In this document: piece after piece, positions 1-6,562 of the stretch | Layout: every line of letters starts with the position of its first letter | Position numbering within the stretch: position 1 is the first letter of the stretch | NCBI GenBank assembly: GCA_016763395.1 | Contig: JAESTW010000132.1 | Location: 1 to 11,126 of the forward strand | Length of the DNA: 11,126 nucleotides | Reading direction: 5' to 3' | From: Kofleriaceae bacterium | GTDB taxonomy: Bacteria > Myxococcota_A > Polyangia > Haliangiales > Haliangiaceae | Notes under the pieces: generated by a model | Told to the model about the DNA's origin: nothing | The model's database searches: none | The model's input: the letters and a program-made list of their open reading frames with translations, nothing else | Translations under genes and position numbers: made by a program

Positions 1-1
1 A

Positions 2-544
2 GTTCTGGAAGCAAACCCAGCCCTGACCTGGCGCGATGTGCAAGGCGTGCTAATTGAGTCTGCTCGTAAGAACGACCCAACCAACAACAACTGGTTAGTC
101 AACGGCGCGGGTTACGACGTCAGCCTCAACTACGGCTTTGGCGCGGTCGATGCGCATGCAGCAACTCAACTTGCGCAAACTTGGACCAACTTCGGTGCTG
201 AGCAAGTCGCCACCAGTGGCACGATTGCGGTCAGTCAAAGCATTCCGGATAACGACACCAATGGCCTCAGCCGCACGGTGAACATCCCAACCGACTTCAT
301 TATTGAATCGGTTGAGTTGAAAATGAACGTGAGCCACAACAATGTGGGCGATCTTTACATCAAGATTAACTCGCCAAGTGGAATCGGTTCCATCGTCGCT
401 AAGCAGCGCGGTGATCCGAACAACAACTACAACAACTTCATCTTTACTTCCATGCGCCACTGGGGCGAAAGCACGCAAGGTAACTGGACCATCGACGTTC
501 AGGACCAATCTGCTGGCACGACAGAACACCATTGGAGAACGTAA
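2..544 (+). CDS. Subtilisin-like (S8) protease with P-domain, 3' part only
   Basis: The gene enters from the left edge, so its start, signal peptide and catalytic triad are not visible. The 180 residues seen begin with the end of a kexin/furin-type S8 catalytic domain (NPALTWRDVQGVL, then YGFGAVDAHAATQLAQTW). A P-domain (proprotein-convertase type) follows: IPDNDTNGLSRTV, the core VELKMNVSHNNVGDLYI, and GNWTIDVQDQSAG. In this family the P-domain stabilises the protease, and such enzymes are normally secreted. The usual last strand (about G-T-L-x-S-W-x-L-x-L) is missing; the protein stops after GTTEHHWRT. One extra base near 524 would restore the family-like ending GTTGTPLENVKLIV and move the stop to 565-567. 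The final 101 bases overlap the convergent lipoprotein gene. Family assignment is firm; whether the 3' end is intact is not. Confidence 0.88.
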   Translation, partial: VLEANPALTWRDVQGVLIESARKNDPTNNNWLVNGAGYDVSLNYGFGAVDAHAATQLAQTWTNFGAEQVATSGTIAVSQSIPDNDTNGLSRTVNIPTDFIIESVELKMNVSHNNVGDLYIKINSPSGIGSIVAKQRGDPNNNYNNFIFTSMRHWGESTQGNWTIDVQDQSAGTTEHHWRT

Positions 545-857
545 AACTCATCGTGTCGTCCGAGTAGACATAGGCACTCTCGACCAAGGGGCCGTACGCT
601 TCAAATTTGGGCATCGTTATACGCTCCGGCTTGCCAAGCACGGCAACCAGCTCTGCTTCGCTGATTCCCAGTTTGACGCCTTCAAGTGATTGCCCAAAGA
701 CAATCTTGCCCAGCTCTGCTTCCCTCGCAGCACGATTCGCCTCGCCTTCCTGCATGGCATTTCGAATGTCGTCACCGGTGACACTGTTTTGATTTCCAGC
801 GCAGGCAACCAGCGCTAGAGCCGAGACCAATGTTGAAGCAAAGCTAGTTAGTTTCAT
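444..857 (-). CDS. Small BamE-like lipoprotein of unknown function
   Basis: A 137-residue protein with a lipoprotein signal peptide: Lys2, a hydrophobic stretch and the lipobox LVAC with Cys19 as the lipidated residue. Residues of roughly 40-60 are charged and helical. The motif GVKLGISEAELVAVLGKPER followed by YVYSDDTMSFTFSNGVL resembles the SmpA/BamE-type fold (a G-x-S-x-x-E-V-x-x-x-L-G-x-P helix, then strands ending in F-x-N-G). This similarity is my reading of the pattern and was not searched. The last ~34 residues (after FSNGVL) are encoded antisense to the conserved P-domain of the protease and look unlike the rest (CQQIGPERRWSSYLACF), so the true C-terminus may be lost or altered. It lies 33 bp downstream of the Cys-rich lipoprotein on the same strand and may share its transcript. 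The start is chosen for the signal peptide; no clear ribosome binding site is seen. Confidence 0.68.
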   Translation of the reverse strand: MKLTSFASTLVSALALVACAGNQNSVTGDDIRNAMQEGEANRAAREAELGKIVFGQSLEGVKLGISEAELVAVLGKPERITMPKFEAYGPLVESAYVYSDDTMSFTFSNGVLSCQQIGPERRWSSYLACFRPSGAWK

Positions 858-890
858 CTCGGAATACTACATCAGGTTGGCCAGGCTCAG

Positions 891-2006
891 CTACAACACA
901 CAGCATACGGTCGTTGCGCCCGTTGCAGTGACTGAGCCTACTACGTCAGGACTCTCTTCGACCGGCGAGCAGGCTTTGGACGCAGACTTGGTGAACTTCG
1001 CTCTACCGGACAGCAGTGCATCTTCACTACAGGGCGAGGTATTGGCAGGAAGCGGATTTCCACAGGTCGAGTCGTCACTGTATAGGTCGACCTGTCCACA
1101 ATCGCGACCGTAGGGAACACTACAATCGCAGCTTCCGCAACTCCTCTGATCTTGAGTCCCGTCATAGATCACTACACGCTCTGTGTACATAGAATCTACC
1201 GGACACTCGTGTGTACCTTCTTGGAAGATACACATGTTTTGCGAGAACCCATCCCTTGGCTTTGGTGCGCATACATTCGAATCGTCACACTCGCCTTCCA
1301 CTGCTTCAGCCGTACACAAGCGAATCTGAGACTCAAAACTTGGCTCATCAAAGTTCTGAGTGAGTTCGCCGGGCGAACAACTGCCACCCGTGACACGCCC
1401 AACCCAGCGAGTCATGAGATTCTTTGAAGAGACGGACGGAGAGATCGCCGTGCACACGCCATCGCTTAGATACTGTTGGGTACAATAATCGCTGGTACAT
1501 TCCGCAAAACATGCAAACAAATCGATTGCACCATCGCGTCCTTCAATCAGCCCAGGACCGCAGGAAAGCGATGAGGTCTCACCACAGCTACAACTACAAC
1601 TACCAGACTGATCGATTGCACCCTGCCCGCCAATATGTTCATCGGCCTCAAAGCCAGTCGGACAATCAACGGGAAGTCCAGCTAACGCCTCGCTACGAAT
1701 CGCGGGACCACTCCAACCCTCTGGTGAAGACGGTACACATTGGTGAGTCGCTTCTGGACACACCGCCGGAATTTCTGCAGCATCCTCTGTCCCAGCATCT
1801 GCCATCGCGGGATCTTCCCCTGCATCCTCTTGCGCACCAGCCGCATCGGGGATCTCCGGAGTTATGCAAGCATTGCCCTCACAAATCAGACCGTCTGCAC
1901 ACGTACTCGCATCATCACAGTACAGTTCATTCTCCGTTGAACAGCCTGCCAACGCCATCACGAAAAATAGGCCACGGAACACTCCATTGAATCTCTTGTT
2001 CTTCAT
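891..2006 (-). CDS. Cys-rich secreted lipoprotein, myxobacterial type
   Basis: A 371-residue lipoprotein. I start it at the ATG at 2004-2006, which gives a compact signal peptide (MKNKRF, a hydrophobic core and lipobox LAGC, Cys22). The reading frame runs further upstream to 2087, but that would add 27 residues that spoil the signal. Thirty-one cysteines are present. Order: a short Cys-rich motif (CDDASTCADGLICEGNACI), an acidic Ala/Asp/Glu linker (about residues 48-80), a module with PEGWSGPAIRSE and CSCSCG, and a second module with CIFQEGTHECP, then YDGTQDQRSCGSCDCS. I recognise the WSGP and the CI...CP...D-x-R-x-C-x-x-C-x-C patterns from many predicted surface lipoproteins of Myxococcota and Bradymonadota, where no function is known. 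The cysteines probably form disulfides outside the cytoplasm. It is divergent from the transglycosylase gene. Confidence 0.85.
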   Translation of the reverse strand: MKNKRFNGVFRGLFFVMALAGCSTENELYCDDASTCADGLICEGNACITPEIPDAAGAQEDAGEDPAMADAGTEDAAEIPAVCPEATHQCVPSSPEGWSGPAIRSEALAGLPVDCPTGFEADEHIGGQGAIDQSGSCSCSCGETSSLSCGPGLIEGRDGAIDLFACFAECTSDYCTQQYLSDGVCTAISPSVSSKNLMTRWVGRVTGGSCSPGELTQNFDEPSFESQIRLCTAEAVEGECDDSNVCAPKPRDGFSQNMCIFQEGTHECPVDSMYTERVVIYDGTQDQRSCGSCDCSVPYGRDCGQVDLYSDDSTCGNPLPANTSPCSEDALLSGRAKFTKSASKACSPVEESPDVVGSVTATGATTVCCVL

Positions 2007-2094
2007 TTCGTCGGCCGTATCGACGTTTGCCAACGAAAGTTGCGTGAAAATCTCAAAAAGTTCCCTTTTCCTAAGTTCACGATACACTTTGTCA
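2007..2094. promoter_or_regulatory. Divergent intergenic region, lipoprotein / slt
   Basis: These 88 bases separate the two divergent starts chosen here and must hold the promoters of both genes. I do not see a convincing -35/-10 pair or an operator, and neither start has a strong Shine-Dalgarno sequence. If the transglycosylase starts at the alternative GTG at 2044, the space shrinks to 37 bases, which is tight for two promoters. That is one reason to prefer 2095. Confidence 0.3.
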
Positions 2095-4233
2095 GTGCGT
2101 CGACAGTTTCATTTCGCCCTCTATTTGCTCCCCATACTCATCGCCCTCGCGGCGAATCCAGGTGTGGCCAGAGCGAGCACTGCCAGTGACTTGGGAGAAG
2201 CGTATGCGTTGTTTGAAGCCGGCCACTACGAGAAAGCGCTAGCTCGGGCGAAGACAATCTCTCGGACAACGTTGCAAAACCCCGACATCTTGCAATACCT
2301 GGTCGCGCAGAGCCTCTACTTTAAGGGCGACTATGCCGCGGCCTTGCACGAGTTTGCGATTCTGTCCAAGACCCGTGCCTCTCGATTCTTCAACATTTCC
2401 CAATGGCGCAAGGCCGATTGCCTGTGGCAGTTGCAGAAGTACAGCAATGCCTCGTCCGCGTACGTAGCTCTGCTTCAGAAAAACACTCCCGAAGGAGAAG
2501 AGGCGGTAGCCCGCTTTCGCATTGCCAAAGCAGCTGGGCTCGCCAGCACAAACCCGAAGGAGGCGATCGCTGCCTATAAGGATTTCTTGCGCAAACACCC
2601 CGGACACCGCCTGAGCGAAGAAGCGGACAGGGAACTTGTCCGACTGGGGGACAAAGGCCTAGAGGGCATGAGCCCCAAAGAGCGAATTCAACGCGGAATC
2701 GATTTAATCAAAGCAAAAAAATGGGAAATCGCGCTGCAAGAACTCGCTTCTCTGGACACCAGCTCGATGAGTGAAGCGACAAAGCTAGACCACAAATTCT
2801 GGCTCTCCATGAGTCTCTTCAAGCGAAGGCGTCACTACCATAAGGCGGGCAAAACCTTTCTTGAGATTTACAAGAAAATGGGCCCACGTGCTGCTGAGGC
2901 CCTTTTTCACGGCGCGCGAGCAATGAGCCGAGCTGACTTCGACAAAGAGGCGATCGCCTGGTACCAAGTTCTTGTCCGAGACTACTCCTCCTCAAAATGG
3001 GCGGCGGAAGCACAGTTTTTGTCCGGCTGGCTTGAATTCAACTTAGAAAACTACAAAGAGGCAATTCCGTATTTGACCAAAATGGGAAAACGCTACAGCA
3101 ATAGCCGATTTGCCAAAGAAGTGCCCTGGTATCTCGGTATGAGCCATTTTCAGCTCCAGAATTACCCGCTAGCAATCGGATTCTTTGAAAAAGTTTCCAA
3201 ACAGGGTGGTAAAGAAATCGGTGGTAAAGGAAAATACTGGAAAGCCCGAGCGCTACACAAAAGCGGCAAGGTGTCCGAGGCTGTGACCTTATACAAGGGG
3301 CTTGTGTCATCCTATCCATTCTCTTGGTACGCCCTGCTCAGCCGCTCGCATTTGCAAGGTCAAGGAATCGAGATCTCGCCTTTCGGTGACAAGCCAGTTT
3401 CAAGAGGCAAGGTTCCTGAGATCGCCCAAACGCTGGACAAGCGAATTACCCGAGATCCACTGCTCACAAAAGCAAACGAACTTATTGAAGCAAAACTCTA
3501 CAGCTTCGCCGGCCGAGTCTTGCGGCGCGGTGAGAAAGGCTTTTTTAAACGCCACTCTGGAAAAAAGTCACTGGCGATGGCAGTACTCCTCGATGCGTAC
3601 AAACGCGCGCAAAACTTCAATCGTCCGTGGATGCTCGCGATTGTGCACGGCGGCAAAGGCGCCCTCAACGTCGCCCCAAAGGGCAATGCAAAAATTTGGT
3701 GGCAACACGCCTACCCGCTAGCCTACCAAGAAATTGTCGAGCGCTATCGTAAACTCAGCGGATTCCCGGACTACTACCTCTACACGATCATGCGCAAAGA
3801 GAGCGGGTTTGCACCACACACGCATTCGTACGCGGATGCACAGGGCCTATTGCAGATGATTCCACCCACAACGGAACGCGTAGTTCCTCACTTGGGACTG
3901 CAATATACGGAAGACTTACTCTTTGATCCGGAGAGAAACATTCAAGTAGGCGCTTGGTATATCGGACGGCTCTTGCATAAGTTTCGCATGCAGATCCCCA
4001 TCGGTGCCGGCTCGTACAACGGTGGTCCACGTGCTGTGATGAGATGGCTAAAGAAGCTGAGTGGCCGACCAATCGACGAATATGTTGAGCTTGTCTCTTA
4101 CCGCCAAACTCGGAAATACATGAAGCGAACCACCGAGACCTATGCTCGGTACAAGTTCCTATATGACAATGTCGTTTATGAACAACCGCTGATTCTGAAT
4201 TCTGACTTCGTCCGAAATGACATAGACTACTAG
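2095..4233 (+). CDS. Slt70-like soluble lytic murein transglycosylase
   Basis: A 712-residue periplasmic enzyme predicted to cleave the MurNAc-GlcNAc bond of peptidoglycan, forming 1,6-anhydroMurNAc ends. No ATG is usable; GTG at 2095 gives a clean signal peptide (MRRQF, a hydrophobic core, cleavage after ARA at about residue 27). TTG 2089 and GTG 2044 are alternatives. Residues ~30-540 form a helical superstructure of TPR-like repeats, for example YALFEAGHYEKALARA and WYLGMSHFQLQNYPLAIGFF, ending in the Slt70-type segment YPFSWYALLSRSHL. The catalytic SLT domain follows (~545-700): MRKESGF with catalytic Glu569, GLLQMIPPTTERV (G584-Q587), and GSYNGGPRAVMRWL around Tyr641-Asn642. All three family motifs are intact. 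The TPR part is larger than in many SLT proteins but similar to E. coli Slt70. It is transcribed alone and ends at a terminator. Confidence 0.93.
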   Translation: MRRQFHFALYLLPILIALAANPGVARASTASDLGEAYALFEAGHYEKALARAKTISRTTLQNPDILQYLVAQSLYFKGDYAAALHEFAILSKTRASRFFNISQWRKADCLWQLQKYSNASSAYVALLQKNTPEGEEAVARFRIAKAAGLASTNPKEAIAAYKDFLRKHPGHRLSEEADRELVRLGDKGLEGMSPKERIQRGIDLIKAKKWEIALQELASLDTSSMSEATKLDHKFWLSMSLFKRRRHYHKAGKTFLEIYKKMGPRAAEALFHGARAMSRADFDKEAIAWYQVLVRDYSSSKWAAEAQFLSGWLEFNLENYKEAIPYLTKMGKRYSNSRFAKEVPWYLGMSHFQLQNYPLAIGFFEKVSKQGGKEIGGKGKYWKARALHKSGKVSEAVTLYKGLVSSYPFSWYALLSRSHLQGQGIEISPFGDKPVSRGKVPEIAQTLDKRITRDPLLTKANELIEAKLYSFAGRVLRRGEKGFFKRHSGKKSLAMAVLLDAYKRAQNFNRPWMLAIVHGGKGALNVAPKGNAKIWWQHAYPLAYQEIVERYRKLSGFPDYYLYTIMRKESGFAPHTHSYADAQGLLQMIPPTTERVVPHLGLQYTEDLLFDPERNIQVGAWYIGRLLHKFRMQIPIGAGSYNGGPRAVMRWLKKLSGRPIDEYVELVSYRQTRKYMKRTTETYARYKFLYDNVVYEQPLILNSDFVRNDIDY

Positions 4234-4301
4234 ACGGAAAGATCATGGAGACCTTTCCCTTTGACCAAGCTGTAAAACTCACCTCCAAGATGAATCAACA
4301 A

Positions 4302-4333
4302 AAAACCCACAGCCGATAGTTGCTGTGGGTTTT
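4302..4333. terminator. Bidirectional rho-independent terminator
   Basis: A perfect 12-bp inverted repeat (AAAACCCACAGC at 4302-4313 and GCTGTGGGTTTT at 4322-4333) with an 8-base loop. The stem core is GC-rich, and runs of T follow it on both strands: TTTT on the + strand, and six T opposite the A-run 4300-4305 on the - strand. It lies between the transglycosylase stop (4233) and the stop of the convergent lipoprotein gene (4363), so it should end both transcripts. Confidence 0.9.
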
Positions 4334-4362
4334 CTGCGTCTCGGGTTGTTACAAAGGATCCG

Positions 4363-5277
4363 CTAGTTTGCAGTAATGGTGATGCTAGCCGCTGGAAGCG
4401 TGTTGGCAGCGTTATTGGTCATGGTGTGTGATGTCGGGACGATCTCAGTTCCAATTGGCATGTGCACAAGCGGCTTTATCAAAAATGGCATTGCGCTATT
4501 GTCCGGATCCGGCTCAACACTAATGACCGCAGTCGTAGCGCCGTCGTTCAGCACAGTCGCTGGATTGATGAAGTCTTGTCCGGGGAAGGGAGGTCCATCA
4601 CCCATTGGACCTTTGGTTGGTCCCGCCCCATCGTCGTCTGCTGCTCCTGGATCTGAGAAGCGTCCGGTGCTTACTGGTCCAGCAGCATTAACAATCCAAC
4701 CCTCGTATACCCATCCGGCGGGAAGCTCTGGCAAGGTCAGTCCGGCACTGGGCGCTTTGCCCGGCACAAGCCACCAGATGCCCTGCTCACCCAAGGTGGC
4801 ATTGTCGCCAGTTGTTGGTGTCGCCAAAATGTAGCTTCCGGCAGCGCTTGAGAAGTCTGTATTGATCGCAGCGCCGTGGTCGGTGCTCAAGGTTGCAGAG
4901 CCTTGGGATAGCGCGCCTGCCAAAATGTGTGTATCCGCAGGTTCCGGAGCATCCCCAGTTGCCGGTTCGATTGTCAGCACGAAAACCGGGGCCGCGGACG
5001 CATCATCGGATGAAAGTTCAAAGCTCGCTGGTGTCGCGGCGCCATTGTCGTCGACAGAGAATCGTCCAGCAGATACCGGTTGGCCATCAACGATAAGCCA
5101 GCCTTCGTAAACATAGTCAGCACCAAGATTCGGTAGTGTGAAGTCGGAATACGCGAGAGTGGACATGGCGCCACCGATATCGCCTGCATCAGCAGTACTC
5201 TGTGGATCTGCGTCATCAGAGCAAGCTGTAACTGTCAGAGCGGCAAGAATTGTTATTAATTTCATGTAGTTATTCAT
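4363..5277 (-). CDS. Lipoprotein with two anti-sigma-factor-like (RskA-like) domains
   Basis: A 304-residue lipoprotein with signal peptide and lipobox VTAC (Cys19). The first ATG (5275-5277) is preferred over the one four codons later because TGAGA lies 6 bases upstream of it. Two related units follow. Unit one (~48-160) has LPNLGADYVYEGWLIVDG, PVSAGRFSV, FVLTIEP, HILAG, and a strand IWWLVPG. Unit two (~182-300) has LPELPAGWVYEGWIV, PVSTGRFSD and ISVEPDPDN. Together they form an internal duplication. The pattern Y-E-G-W-x-V, P-V-S-x-G-x-F, x-x-x-x-E-P resembles the extracytoplasmic domain of RskA-type anti-sigma factors (Y-x-x-W-L-V, P-V-S-x-G), but there is no membrane-spanning or cytoplasmic sigma-binding part. 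I infer a surface or periplasmic sensor or binding protein; the ligand is unknown. It is divergent from a LysR-type regulator, the usual arrangement for a regulated target. Confidence 0.8.
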   Translation of the reverse strand: MNNYMKLITILAALTVTACSDDADPQSTADAGDIGGAMSTLAYSDFTLPNLGADYVYEGWLIVDGQPVSAGRFSVDDNGAATPASFELSSDDASAAPVFVLTIEPATGDAPEPADTHILAGALSQGSATLSTDHGAAINTDFSSAAGSYILATPTTGDNATLGEQGIWWLVPGKAPSAGLTLPELPAGWVYEGWIVNAAGPVSTGRFSDPGAADDDGAGPTKGPMGDGPPFPGQDFINPATVLNDGATTAVISVEPDPDNSAMPFLIKPLVHMPIGTEIVPTSHTMTNNAANTLPAASITITAN

Positions 5278-5390
5278 AGTTATTCTCAGATAGGGGTAAT
5301 GTAGGTCTTTAGCTACACCCAGTTTACGACACCAATTACGTTATGATTACACGTACTATTAGAAGATTTTGTTAGCTAAACTCGAATGAT
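5278..5390. promoter_or_regulatory. Divergent control region of lipoprotein and LysR regulator
   Basis: The 113 bases between the two divergent starts are AT-rich and should hold both promoters. TATGAT at 5342-5347 differs from the consensus -10 TATAAT at one base on the + strand, but I find no matching -35 at a good distance. The region also contains the inverted repeat listed separately. Confidence 0.5.
5337..5355. promoter_or_regulatory. Candidate LysR-type operator (inverted repeat)
   Basis: TACGT (5337-5341) and ACGTA (5351-5355) form a perfect 5-bp inverted repeat around 9 bases. It lies in the AT-rich region between a LysR-type regulator and its divergent neighbour and overlaps the possible -10 TATGAT. 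LysR-type regulators usually bind imperfect palindromes containing T-N11-A in exactly such places; here the T and A flanking the spacer are 9 bases apart, so the match is not canonical. A 5-bp arm can arise by chance. Confidence 0.33.
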
Positions 5391-6284
5391 ATGAAACCCA
5401 CACGAAGACTCCGGGAACTGTGGAATTGGCTGCCCGTCTTTCGCGCGGTTGCTGAAACCGAACATTTACCAACCGCCGCCAAGGCACTCTTCATTAGTCC
5501 CGCCTCCTTATCCCGAACCATCGGACTGCTCGAGGAGAATATTGGTAGTCCGCTTTTTGATCGAGTGGGACGAAACCTTCGCCTCAACTCTTCGGGCGCA
5601 ATCCTCTTGGACGCTGTCCGCGATGGCATGCGGGCGATTGATGAAGGCGTCTCTTCGGTCAATGGCAGCCTGTGGAATGGACAGTTGTGTTTGTGGGCCG
5701 GGCGAAATTTCGCTACCTACTTTCTACTTCCTGTCATTGGTGAACTCCAGAAGCAGCACCCCAGCTTGCATCCTCTTCTACGCACCACAGACGTCAACAG
5801 CGTCCCAGACAGGATCTTACGCGGACAAATCGACCTAGCGCTCCTAGAAACACCTCCTAGCCACAAGCAGCTCAAAGTCGACAAGCTACTGGAGCTTCCC
5901 TATGCCCTCTATTGCGCGCCGACAAACGCATTGGCCACTCGCGATACGCTATCGGTGCAGGAGCTCAGCAATGAACACTCGTTCGCGATTACCAGGTCCG
6001 AGAGCGGTGAAAACCTGGACTCCTACCCCGCTGAGTCAGCGAGAAAGTCTATTCTCGCTGTTGAAGACATGACGATGGCAATACAGGCGTGCTTTGAGTT
6101 GAGCATGGTCACCTGCCTGCCATGCATCGTTGGCGAGGCGGCAAATCTACACCAGCTGCCACTCGACGTACTTCCTGCCAGAGCTCTCTATGCAGTCTAT
6201 CGAAAACCGATTGGCACCCATCCCCGGACCGAACTCCTGCTGGAAATTCTACGCAATCAAATCGAAGCGAAAGCGCCTGATTGA
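5391..6284 (+). CDS. LysR-type transcriptional regulator
   Basis: A 297-residue protein of the usual length for the family. Residues ~12-66 are the winged helix-turn-helix: WLPVFRAVAETEHLPTAAK, then SPASLSRTIGLLEENIGSPLF and R-V-G-R-N-L-R-L-N-S-S-G. These fit the family pattern A-x-x-L-x-x-S-x-x-x-L-S-x-x-I-x-x-L-E-x-x-x-G-x-x-L-F closely. A linker helix and an effector-binding domain follow (~95-290), with the typical strand QLCLWAGRNFATYFLLPVI and segment ILRGQIDLALLE. The effector cannot be told from sequence. It is divergent from the YEGW lipoprotein gene, which is therefore the first candidate target; family members often also repress themselves. The small OB-fold-like gene follows on the same strand 48 bases downstream. 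The start lacks a strong Shine-Dalgarno sequence. Confidence 0.93.
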   Translation: MKPTRRLRELWNWLPVFRAVAETEHLPTAAKALFISPASLSRTIGLLEENIGSPLFDRVGRNLRLNSSGAILLDAVRDGMRAIDEGVSSVNGSLWNGQLCLWAGRNFATYFLLPVIGELQKQHPSLHPLLRTTDVNSVPDRILRGQIDLALLETPPSHKQLKVDKLLELPYALYCAPTNALATRDTLSVQELSNEHSFAITRSESGENLDSYPAESARKSILAVEDMTMAIQACFELSMVTCLPCIVGEAANLHQLPLDVLPARALYAVYRKPIGTHPRTELLLEILRNQIEAKAPD

Positions 6285-6320
6285 GGCTATCCTTAGGACA
6301 TGGGCGGACGTATGGCCGGC

Positions 6321-6326
6321 AAAGGA
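6321..6326 (+). promoter_or_regulatory. Ribosome binding site deciding the start at 6333
   Basis: AAAGGA lies 6 bases before the ATG at 6333. Two in-frame ATGs upstream (6300 and 6312) lack a site at a useful distance; the AGGA near 6300 almost touches its ATG. I therefore start the small gene at 6333. Confidence 0.65.
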
Positions 6327-6332
6327 AAATCA

Positions 6333-6551
6333 ATGAGTAAATACACAGGCACAATCAAAAAGAACGACCTTTCTGGCGGCTTCTGGGAGCTGGTCAGTGA
6401 CAGCGGTGATCGCTACCAACTTGAAGGCGGCGACGCCAAACTCCAAGTCGAAGGCAACCAAGTCACCATCGAGGGAAGCGTACAAAGCTCATCGATGGGA
6501 ATCGGCATGGTAGGAAGTATTCTGAAGGTCGACTCCTGGACCTCCAGTTAA
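6333..6551 (+). CDS. Small OB-fold-like protein (DUF5818-like)
   Basis: A 72-residue protein without signal peptide or membrane helix. It reads as a small beta barrel: YTGTIKKNDLSGGFWELVSD, then DRYQLEGGDAKLQVEGNQVT, then IEGSVQ, and a final M-V-G-S-I-L-K-V-D-S-W. The order (x-G-T-x-x-x-x-x-x-G-G-x-W-x-L, then Y-x-L-x-G, V-x-G-x-x-V-x-I-x-G-x-V, and G-x-x-L-x-V) matches small single-domain proteins I know as DUF5818-like. Their function is not known, and the family call is from memory, not a search. It lies 48 bp downstream of the LysR-type regulator on the same strand and could be read from the same transcript. It ends 11 bp from the convergent end of the mgl-linked membrane protein gene, with only a weak 5-bp hairpin between. 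Confidence 0.75.
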   Translation: MSKYTGTIKKNDLSGGFWELVSDSGDRYQLEGGDAKLQVEGNQVTIEGSVQSSSMGIGMVGSILKVDSWTSS

Positions 6552-6562
6552 CCCCTGGACTG

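Noticed and set aside
95..532. Open frame of 145 codons on the - strand under the protease
   Set aside because: It is antisense to clear P-domain and S8 sequence; no domain, and its frame differs from the lipoprotein.
1424..1990. Open frame of 188 codons on the + strand
   Set aside because: Shadow of the Cys-rich lipoprotein; rich in His, Arg and Gln with no recognisable motif.
3302..3721. Open frame of 139 codons within the transglycosylase
   Set aside because: Out of frame with the intact Slt70-like gene and without features of its own.
3788..4288. Open frame of 166 codons antisense to the SLT domain
   Set aside because: Lies opposite the catalytic motifs; composition is that of a shadow frame.
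4376..4834. Open frame of 152 codons on the + strand, with hydrophobic start
   Set aside because: Antisense to the duplicated lipoprotein, which has signal peptide, ribosome binding site and domain repeats.
6543..6559. Small hairpin TCCAG / CTGGA between convergent genes
   Set aside because: Only a 5-bp stem and no T-run, so it cannot be called a terminator.
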